From positions 1 to 31,120 of the forward strand of contig CAYQLY010000016.1 of assembly GCA_964418605.1 (NCBI GenBank): 31,120 bases of DNA, read 5' to 3'. This document shows, piece by piece, positions 8,034 through 16,000 of the stretch (its first letter is position 1; each line of letters begins with the position of its first letter). Made by a program: the position numbers and the translations under genes. The notes beneath the pieces are model-generated. The model was not told the DNA's origin. It worked only from the letters and a program-made list of their open reading frames with translations, and made no database searches. This DNA comes from CAYQLY01 sp964418605. Its GTDB lineage: Bacteria > Bacteroidota > Bacteroidia > Cytophagales > Cyclobacteriaceae.

Positions 8034-9164
8034 ATGAAACGAATCGGTATTGTGTGTTATCCTACATTTGGAGGAAGTGGTGTAGTAGCCACTGAGCTTG
8101 GTAAAGGATTGGCTAAAAAAGGACATCAAATTCATTTTATAACTTATTCACAGCCCACACGGTTAAGTTTTTTTAATGAAAATTTATTTTATCACGAAGT
8201 CACGATGAATATTTATCCTTTGTTTCAATACCCGCCCTATGAGTCGGCTTTAGCAAGTAAAATGGTAGATGTTGTCAAGCATGAAAAATTAGATTTACTG
8301 CATGTACACTATGCCATTCCTCATGCATCAGCTGCATATATGGCTAAACAAATTCTACGTACAGAAAATATTCACATTCCTGTTATTACCACCTTACACG
8401 GAACAGATATTACACTTGTAGGCAAAGATGCTTCTTATGAGCCTGTTGTTGCCTTCAGCATTAATGAATCAGATGGGGTAACAACCGTTTCAGAGGATTT
8501 GAGAAAAAGCACTTATGATCATTTCAAGATTAAAAAAAATATAGAGGTTATTCCAAACTTTATTGATCTAAATCGATTTAAAAAACAAAAAAAAGAGCAC
8601 TTTAAAAAAGCCATATGCCCGAATGATGAAAAATTAATTATTCATACATCCAACTTCCGTCCTGTAAAGCGCATTGAAGATGTTATCAACGTATTCTATG
8701 GCATACGAAAAAAAATAGCCGCTAAACTTTTGTTGGTTGGGGATGGACCTGAACGTCCACGTATGGAAGCACTTTGCAGAGAGCTGGATATATGTGATGA
8801 TATACGATTTTTAGGAAAACTCGAAGACATTGAAGAAGTTCTATCTGTAAGTGATTTATTCATCATGCCATCTGAAAAAGAAAGTTTTGGATTAGCTGCT
8901 TTGGAAGCAATGGCTTGCGAAGTACCTGTTATATCTTCGAATACGGGTGGACTTCCGGAATTAAATATCCATGGCAAAACAGGATTTCTAAGTGCTGTTG
9001 GTGATATTGAGGATATGGTCAAAAATGCATTATTTATTTTACAAGACGATCAGCTCAAGGTGTTTAAAAAAAATGCGTTAGACCGAGCCAAGGAATTTGA
9101 TATCGAACGTATTATGCCACTCTATGAGCAAATGTATGATAGAATAATTAACTCACTAAACTAA
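8034..9164 (+). CDS. bshA: N-acetyl-alpha-D-glucosaminyl L-malate synthase
   Basis: BshA joins GlcNAc from UDP-GlcNAc to L-malate, the first step of bacillithiol synthesis in the cytosol. The 376-residue protein opens KRIGIVCYPTFGGSGVVATELG, closely like the Bacillus enzyme's CYPSVGGSG opening, followed by KGHQIHFITYSQPTRL. The conserved LHVHYAIPHA segment and LHGTDITLVG follow. The GT4 catalytic EX7E is seen in EKESFGLAALEA. It could be mistaken for a polysaccharide glycosyltransferase because it stands next to such genes, but the N-terminal signature is specific. The divergent neighbour is the wecB operon and the downstream neighbour is convergent. A BrxA/BrxB-type protein elsewhere in the window supports a bacillithiol role. 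Confidence 0.93.
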   Translation: MKRIGIVCYPTFGGSGVVATELGKGLAKKGHQIHFITYSQPTRLSFFNENLFYHEVTMNIYPLFQYPPYESALASKMVDVVKHEKLDLLHVHYAIPHASAAYMAKQILRTENIHIPVITTLHGTDITLVGKDASYEPVVAFSINESDGVTTVSEDLRKSTYDHFKIKKNIEVIPNFIDLNRFKKQKKEHFKKAICPNDEKLIIHTSNFRPVKRIEDVINVFYGIRKKIAAKLLLVGDGPERPRMEALCRELDICDDIRFLGKLEDIEEVLSVSDLFIMPSEKESFGLAALEAMACEVPVISSNTGGLPELNIHGKTGFLSAVGDIEDMVKNALFILQDDQLKVFKKNALDRAKEFDIERIMPLYEQMYDRIINSLN

Positions 9165-9178
9165 TATGATTTTATATA

Positions 9179-10447
9179 CTATTTAACTTTAGTGAAAATC
9201 AATTTCAGATTTTCTTTATCCGATTTAGTAAATTTTCCTTCTACTTTCTTTTTACGTTTACCTAATCCGTTTCTATAAAATTCAAATACATTAAAGTAAG
9301 CTTGATAAAACTCGGATTCGAATTGATAATTATGTTTAGTATAAATAAAATTTCGAAGCATACTCCATTCATATTCTGTAAAATCTTTTTGATCTTCTTC
9401 TAAAATTAATTGATTCGTATATATTCTATAAAACGAGCGTTCGAGGGGAAGGGTAAGTTTGTAAGGAATTATAACTTCTTTTTTACTATCCGTTATTGTA
9501 GTAAAATTTAAACTCACTACTTCATTTTTAACATAGTTTTTTCCGATAAAATACCTGTATTTTTTTAGAGCAGCAGATACAGTATCTAAATTATCATTAA
9601 GTAGATAATCTTTATCTCTTTTAGAATCATCATATCTAAATCTAGAATATAAATATTTTCTAGTTAAATCAAGACTTATAATACTAATATAGAAATCTTC
9701 ATAGTGTTTTTTAGAATATAAATAATCTTCATAAATTGGTTTAGTTTTATATTCAGCCTCATGATATTTCTTAATAAATTGATAGGTATGAGTTGTAAGA
9801 TCATATATGCAATACCGTTCTGCCAATCTTTCACCTGTAGCTGGATCACCTATTTCAAATAAAACAATAAGTTTATTATTTATTTTTCCTAAAACGATCG
9901 GATCTGGATTAACAAATTGAGATGGAATACCTAATTCAGAATCTTTAAACTGTTCATAAACAAGCGTATCTATTTTGCCTGTTTTCCAATCTATCGTTGT
10001 TATTTTTTTATTCTCTATAGGAATGTAACTTTTAAAATCATCTGTAAATGCAATATAAATATCTTGATATGAATACAATAGAGTCATTTTCCCCAATGGA
10101 TCTATTTTATATAAATCATATACTTTAACTTCTTTTATTTCTCCTTTTTTGTAATCAGGTTTTTTTAAATATGATTTTAATCCATAGATAGCTTTATCTG
10201 AAATAAAACTAATTTCATCAAGTCGAAATGCGGTTGAATCACAGGCTTTGTGATTGTAAAATAGTTGTTTTTTAATTCGCTTAGAATCATACGTACCATC
10301 ATCTTCTATTTGATAAAAAACAACATTATCTATTGTATAATAGAATTCATACTTATTTTCAATAAGCGTATCTAAATTATTTAATTGTGCATACACAGAT
10401 GAGAAGTGTAATAAAATACTTAAAAAGAATAAGATAAATTTTTTCAT
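9179..10447 (-). CDS. Secreted protein of unknown function (possible beta-propeller)
   Basis: I do not recognise this 422-residue protein. It has a clear signal peptide ending in SSVYAQ (about 1-21) and no later membrane segment. The body contains several short strand-turn-strand units such as KITTIDWKTGKIDTL and YCIYDLTTHTYQF, spaced as in beta-propellers, then a basic Lys-rich end (GKRKKKVEGKF). By eye the gene is strongly AT-rich compared with its neighbours. It starts 6 bases after the stop of another secreted protein and is likely co-transcribed and functionally tied to it. A partner, inhibitor or immunity role for the upstream putative amidase is one possibility, but only inference. The bshA stop lies 14 bases beyond its own stop in convergent orientation. 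Confidence 0.8.
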   Translation of the reverse strand: MKKFILFFLSILLHFSSVYAQLNNLDTLIENKYEFYYTIDNVVFYQIEDDGTYDSKRIKKQLFYNHKACDSTAFRLDEISFISDKAIYGLKSYLKKPDYKKGEIKEVKVYDLYKIDPLGKMTLLYSYQDIYIAFTDDFKSYIPIENKKITTIDWKTGKIDTLVYEQFKDSELGIPSQFVNPDPIVLGKINNKLIVLFEIGDPATGERLAERYCIYDLTTHTYQFIKKYHEAEYKTKPIYEDYLYSKKHYEDFYISIISLDLTRKYLYSRFRYDDSKRDKDYLLNDNLDTVSAALKKYRYFIGKNYVKNEVVSLNFTTITDSKKEVIIPYKLTLPLERSFYRIYTNQLILEEDQKDFTEYEWSMLRNFIYTKHNYQFESEFYQAYFNVFEFYRNGLGKRKKKVEGKFTKSDKENLKLIFTKVK

Positions 10448-10453
10448 ATTTTT

Positions 10454-11803
10454 TTATTGAAATAAATAACCTAAATATATATATGCTCTAACTTCTTTGA
10501 ATTCTTCTTTCGACCAAATTTTGTTTAAAAAAAATGTATTTCCTATTTTATCCCCTGCTTGTACCACATATCCATAATTAGTTGCCTCAGGATTTCTTAT
10601 TTTATCCGGATACATTGTAGTAACATGTCCAGATTTTACACAAATTACATAAAACCCATATTCTGCATATTTACTCGCTTCTATTACAGGAATCTCTTTA
10701 AAATTTGGATCGGAAGGTAGATAAGCACTAATTGTACTTGTTGCTTGAGCAGAATCAGGCAACCAAAGAAATTTTCCCCAAACTTTCCTCTGTAAATCAA
10801 ATGCAAAAAAATTACAACTCGTATGCCTCCAACCAAATCCTATCAAATCACTTAAAAAATTATACTCTTCATTATTACCTACAGGTGTCTTCGTAAATTT
10901 TAGTCGGTATTGTTTTGTTTGTTCGTCTCTATCTTTTAAATGAAACAAGGTATCTTCTTTAATTTTGGAATCGTCTAGAATATGATTCGGTATTTTATTT
11001 TTATAATCTTCTCGCTCCGCTATTTTCTTCCAGATTTTTGTTTCGAGCTCATTGATTGTTTGGTAAGGATTATGATAATCAAATTGATCAAAGTAAGAAT
11101 TGATTGTTTTAAGATACCGACCTGCTGCTTCATTCAAATTAGAAATATAAGATGTATTTTTTGTTAAAGTAGAATCTATACTATAAGGTTCTAAGTTATA
11201 ATTAAAGCTTGCACTCATCCATTCACTTAACCGATGCCCCCGTTGATAGCCCGAAACTGTAATCAAATTAGCTCCTTCTGTAAGCAGTCTTTGTTTGTAT
11301 TGTTGATCTAATATGTTCGTAATCGCTTTGAGCCAGCGAGTAACTAAAATTTTTTCTGTATTGGCTCCTTGAAATACATGTTCATTGACATACTCTTGTA
11401 TCTTTTCCAAATAATAATCTTTAAAGAAAAATTGAGGTTTGAATTTTATTCCTTCATATCTCCATTTATCTTGGTCAGTAAGTATAAATAATATCTCCAC
11501 ATCCGCAGGCTCTTCTTCTCCTTCACCCACTACACTATTCCACCAATCGACGAGCCATTGAATATACGAAGGATAAGGTGACGGATCTATAAAGCTTACT
11601 TTAAATGTAAAATTTTTATTGCCATGATACTTAGTGATCACACCCGCTAATTTTTCTTTTTCAGTAGTAAAATTACTTTCTTCAGGTATGTCTGATCGGG
11701 TTACATTACATTCAATGAAAATCTTTGTTTCGGAAAAACTTTGACTGCAATAAAATAAACTTACACTAAATACAATTACCCTGAGTCGTATTTTTATAAT
11801 CAT
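10454..11803 (-). CDS. Secreted protein with putative NlpC/P60-CHAP-like C-terminal domain
   Basis: A 449-residue protein with an N-terminal signal segment (about 1-24, ending QSFS) and no other membrane segment. Residues 100-165 (DVEILFILTDQDKW onward) faintly recall TPM-type domains, which I cannot confirm. The C-terminal 130 residues carry HTSCNFFAFD (Cys330) followed about 60 residues later by GFYVICVKSGHVTTMYP (His393) and YGYVVQAGD. A Cys-Asn pair, then an A-x-x-G strand, then GHV, then VVQAG, is the pattern of NlpC/P60 or CHAP cysteine peptidases and amidases, so cutting of cell-wall peptide is a reasonable guess. The gene is AT-rich. It is followed after 6 bases by a second secreted protein and preceded by a palindromic repeat. 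No family hit can be claimed without a profile search. Confidence 0.75.
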   Translation of the reverse strand: MIIKIRLRVIVFSVSLFYCSQSFSETKIFIECNVTRSDIPEESNFTTEKEKLAGVITKYHGNKNFTFKVSFIDPSPYPSYIQWLVDWWNSVVGEGEEEPADVEILFILTDQDKWRYEGIKFKPQFFFKDYYLEKIQEYVNEHVFQGANTEKILVTRWLKAITNILDQQYKQRLLTEGANLITVSGYQRGHRLSEWMSASFNYNLEPYSIDSTLTKNTSYISNLNEAAGRYLKTINSYFDQFDYHNPYQTINELETKIWKKIAEREDYKNKIPNHILDDSKIKEDTLFHLKDRDEQTKQYRLKFTKTPVGNNEEYNFLSDLIGFGWRHTSCNFFAFDLQRKVWGKFLWLPDSAQATSTISAYLPSDPNFKEIPVIEASKYAEYGFYVICVKSGHVTTMYPDKIRNPEATNYGYVVQAGDKIGNTFFLNKIWSKEEFKEVRAYIYLGYLFQ

Positions 11804-11884
11804 GTATTAATTTTTAAGCAAAATATGAAATAAAATATCAAATTTCAAATTTTTGAACTATTTTTTATCAACAGGAAAAACACC

Positions 11885-11953
11885 CCCTAATCGCTCGGCT
11901 TCAGCTGAGTGAGTCATATCATTCACTCGCGACACGCGAGCGAATGAGGAGTG
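11885..11953 (-). repeat. GC-rich palindromic intergenic repeat, copy 1
   Basis: Two hairpins stand out from AT-rich surroundings. One is CATTCACTCGCG (11920-11931) / CGCGAGCGAATG (11935-11946) with a 3-base loop and one mismatch. The other is CTCGGC (11894-11899) / GCTGAG (11904-11909). Read on the minus strand it shares a 15-base identical core, GCGTGTCGCGAGTGA (here 11937-11923), plus CACTCAGC and AGCCGAGCGA with copy 2 at 31044-31120. It lies between the end of selD and the start of the next secreted-protein gene. It resembles REP-like intergenic elements and may end or protect the selD transcript. Confidence 0.7.
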
Positions 11954-11960
11954 ATAAATA

Positions 11961-13004
11961 CTAGTTTATAATATCTACAACTACCTGAGTCAAAGCGATC
12001 AACTCACCTATAGATTGTAAGGTATAGCCCTGAGCAGATACTACATCCATAAATTCATTTTCATACTGAGGATTGACAGCAATAAGCAACCCTCCACTGG
12101 TTTGAGGATCACAAAGAATAGAACGTTGCTCATCAGTAAGATGACCAATTTTAGATCCATAGCTATCCCAATTACGTTTGGTGCCGCCTGGTATCGCTTG
12201 ATTAATATATAACAATGCCTCTGAAAAAATAGGAATCTTACTCCAATATAATTGAGCACTACAGTGACTTCCTGCACATAGCTCAACCAGATGACCTAGC
12301 AACCCAAATCCGGTGACATCCGTCATCGCTGTCACATAATCGCATTGACCTAGCTTCTCACCCAATGTATTTAACCTGACCATGCTATCGCGCGCAACAA
12401 ACTGGTGATCGGGATGAAGACTATTTTTTTTCTGAGCCGTAGTAAGTATACCAACGCCTAATGGTTTAGTTAAAAACAACTTATCGCCTGGCTGAGCTGT
12501 ACTGTTTTTTTTTATATTATTTTTCTGAATAATTCCTGTAACAGCTAATCCAAATAAGGGCTCAGGATTATCAATACTATGGCCGCCAGCAAGAGGAATA
12601 TGAACTTCTTGACAAATGGTTCTACTTCCATCTAAAACCTGAGCTGCAAAAATCGGATCAATTTTATCTACCGGCCAACCTAAAATAGCTATAGCCATCA
12701 ATGGCTTCCCTCCCATAGCATAAATATCACTAATGGCATTAGCCGAAGCTATTCGTCCAAAATCATATGGATCATCTACAATCGGCATAAAGAAATCTGT
12801 TGTGCTAATAATCGCGGTATTATTTCCTATATCTAATACCGCAGCATCATCCGATGTTTCATTCCCCACAAGCAGTGAAGGAAACGAAGAAAGTGGAGTT
12901 TGTGTATGAAGAATGGCTTGCAAAATCTTAGGAGATAGCTTACACCCGCATCCTGCTCCATGGCTATACTGAGTAAGCTTAATAGATTGTGTCTCTTTTT
13001 GCAT
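11961..13004 (-). CDS. selD: Selenide, water dikinase (selenophosphate synthetase)
   Basis: SelD makes selenophosphate from selenide and ATP, the selenium donor for selenocysteine and for 2-selenouridine in tRNA. The 347-residue protein has LTQYSHGAGCGCKLSP at 10-25, with catalytic Cys19 encoded as cysteine rather than selenocysteine. Asp-rich ATP/metal segments follow: NETSDDAAVLD and STTDFFMPIVDDP, then AGGHSIDNPEPLFG and DVTGFGLLGH. It starts 15 bases after the stop of the 1598-residue secreted protein and ends just before a palindromic repeat. No selA, selB, tRNA-Sec or selU (mnmH) gene is in the window, so the use of the selenophosphate is open. Confidence 0.95.
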   Translation of the reverse strand: MQKETQSIKLTQYSHGAGCGCKLSPKILQAILHTQTPLSSFPSLLVGNETSDDAAVLDIGNNTAIISTTDFFMPIVDDPYDFGRIASANAISDIYAMGGKPLMAIAILGWPVDKIDPIFAAQVLDGSRTICQEVHIPLAGGHSIDNPEPLFGLAVTGIIQKNNIKKNSTAQPGDKLFLTKPLGVGILTTAQKKNSLHPDHQFVARDSMVRLNTLGEKLGQCDYVTAMTDVTGFGLLGHLVELCAGSHCSAQLYWSKIPIFSEALLYINQAIPGGTKRNWDSYGSKIGHLTDEQRSILCDPQTSGGLLIAVNPQYENEFMDVVSAQGYTLQSIGELIALTQVVVDIIN

Positions 13005-13019
13005 TAGTATAAATCTAAT

Positions 13020-16000
13020 TTAATTTCCATCCGGAACTTTATTCGAATCATCAGGAAGCGGTGGAACCTGATCATTGTTTTCTACGGGTGTTTGATTATC
13101 TTGAGGAACATCTTCCTCCATTGGTTTTTCATAAATACCTAAATAGGCTGCTTTGAACCGTTGCTCAAATGAAAGCTTATCCATCATACTTCCTATAAAA
13201 AATCCATATTCCCCAGGTCGAACACTTGAATTGGCCTTAGAAGCAACAGCTTTATTAAATGCTTCATTGGATGAGAAGATAATTAATCTACCTTCCTCAT
13301 ATCCAAAATAATACCACACATCAGGCGAGATTTCAATTAATACGGTAATGGCTTCTGCACCCAATCCTTTTCGAATTTCAACATACCCATTAACTTTTGT
13401 ATTAATATCATACTTATCTATACTCGATAATCCTAAAGGTCCCACGCTGTACCACGCCTTATATTCATCAGACCATTTCAATTCTAATTCGCCAAAGACA
13501 AATGTTTTTAAAAATCTAGACGAAACAGATGATAGAGATACATAGTTATTAAGAGACTGGTTTTCATATTCTTTAGCTGCTTTATCTCCAATCAGATTAG
13601 CCATATTATATACAAGCCCTTTAAAATCACCTACTGCTTTAGGAAGATTTAATGTATCAAGCGCTTTTTTGATATCTACAGCCATCATTTCGATTCCTTT
13701 CCCTTTAGTTCTGAACTTAAAGTCAATAGCCATCAATGCTGTAGATCTAAAAATAGACGTATCTGTGCGAACAAGTCCACTGCCAGCAGCTGTGACCTCA
13801 ACATGAGGATGAGCAGGTGCAAAATGAAGTTTACCTTCAAACCTCATCGAATTCAAATCTTCATTATAAATGTATGTGCTGCCTTCATACGTTTCACCTT
13901 TATATTTTGAAGGCGTTGCGATACGGAATTCATTCGATGAGAATTGATAAGATAATAGTCCACTGGCTTGGAATACCTCTCTATCAAGAGCTGCTCTTTT
14001 ATCACTTGCAAATGTAGAATATAAAGCATTAGAACCTGATTCTATATAGATTCCAGCAGTCAATTTTTTACCACTTTCTGTTGTATGATTATCAAAATTG
14101 ATTAAAACCTGATCAACATCATCAGTGCGCTTATACTGTATCCACTCATTATAGTCAGGTATTTTTTTAAAATCAAGCTTAGCAAAACCATCTAACTCTA
14201 ATGCTTTTTTAGTAGCATACATTTTCACATTGCCTTTATAAAACATACGTGGAGCTATTAAAAATGAGTCTTCTTCAATAATTAATCCCTTAGCTACCGT
14301 TTGTTTTTTATCAGGCATTTTTAGATCATACGGTTCAAAATCAAAGCGATCGAACTTAATATTAAATGTATCTGACTTGGCATTAATAAATTTATAAATA
14401 GCATTACCACTAAACTTTGTGCGAGATGCAATCTCAATAAATCCATCTGCTAATTGATGGTATTCATGCAAGGTATCAATCAATAGTTGAGCGGGTTGTA
14501 TAGGCTGAATATTAGCATCTTCCAAAACAACTACTTCTCCTTTAGGAGGAATAATTTTGGCATCTGCTACCTTAATGAATGGAATACCTTTAATATTTAA
14601 TGTTGAATTAGCAATGTCATACTCACCACTTGACGCATTAAATACCAACGAATCTTGATCTTTACGTGTCGAATAAAAATAAGAATTAGAAATATCCGAA
14701 GCAGGATTAGACATGATGATTTTTTTATCATTTAATAGCCATTTTGCTTCATTAATAGAAGATTTATATTGTGAGTAAGGAAAACTTAATGCTGCATTTC
14801 CCTTTTTCTCAGGACTTATTTTGGCCTCATTTTTTACTAAATCAAATTGAATTTCAACACTATCTCCTTCAAAAGAAGGTTTATCAGGCACAGACGATTT
14901 AATCTCAAAATAAGCATTATTACCACTATACTTTGTTTTTTCAAATGCATATTGCTCTGATTTTGCCTCAGAACCTCTTGTAACAAGTACACCTTGTCCA
15001 AAAACGCCTTTACTTGTAAGGTTAAGAGCACCATCTAAGGTAGCTGTATTTTTATAAAGCTGAATAGGATTGCTGATATTAGAAATATACATACTATCTT
15101 TTGATGGCAACCATTTCATATCATAATTTTCAACATAGGCATCTGGAAAAGACATTTTATTAATTTCCCCTTCCTTCATCTGCGCAACCGTTCCCGTCGC
15201 TTTTACAGAATCAATATAAAATACAAAACTATCCGATTGAAGTGTTGTAGTTAAATAAGAAATCGTCCCATCGCCTCTTAACCCCTTGGTATCCATGGTC
15301 AAGTCATTATAAAAACGAGCAGACGTACGATAGAGTGGATAACCTTCTGGAGGAACTGCATGTGAAAATCCTAATATATAATCAGGCAATACCTCAAGTC
15401 TTTCTTTAAAATCAGGAAGTAACCCATTGGATTTAAATGTACCATTAAATGCAATAGTAGATGGGTCACTCGCACTTAAACTATCAACTTGAAACGGAGG
15501 GATAACAAACTGCAAGCTTTTATCATAGGCTTTATTCAAAATTTCTTTACGATTAAAAAAAACTGTGGCACCTGTTCGTGCATCAAATATAGGATACTGT
15601 GGAAGTTTTTTTCTAGATGATTTATTTTTAGGATGATTAATATAGAGAACACCTGAAGCCAGTTCAAGCTGAGTAGAGAGTTGGCGCTTTTTAAATATAC
15701 CCGATTTATTTCGTTCTGTAGAGTTAACTAAAAACTTAATAGAATCTATTCGAGGCATATCAACTAAAAAACTATCGTAATCAAAACGAAAATTATTTCC
15801 AAAAAATCTAAAATTTCCACAATTAATTCGCCCATCAAAATTAAAATCTCTATTTTTGATAATTCGAATTTCTTTATTAAAAGGCTCAATATACGTATTA
15901 GTAGAATCACTTAAATAAAAACGTTCAATTCCACGAATTTTGATTTCTCGCTTCTTTAAGTCAATCGTAGCATTTGGCTTACCTAGTGAAACAGATGGAA

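Noticed and set aside
8034..9164. bshA as a third polysaccharide glycosyltransferase of the neighbouring unit
   Set aside because: It is on the other strand and carries the BshA-specific N-terminal signature; only the general GT4 fold is shared.
10454..11803. Lipoprotein call for the putative amidase because of a Cys in the signal segment
   Set aside because: The sequence around Cys19 (SLFYCSQ) lacks the small residues required before the lipobox cysteine; ordinary signal peptidase cleavage after QSFS is more likely.
11885..11953. Palindromic repeat as part of a CRISPR array or a tRNA
   Set aside because: There is one copy per site with no regularly spaced repeats, and no tRNA cloverleaf can be drawn; two hairpins in a row with a distant second copy fit a REP-like element better.
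11961..13004. Selenocysteine (in-frame TGA) in SelD
   Set aside because: The catalytic position 19 is a normal cysteine codon and the frame has no internal stop.
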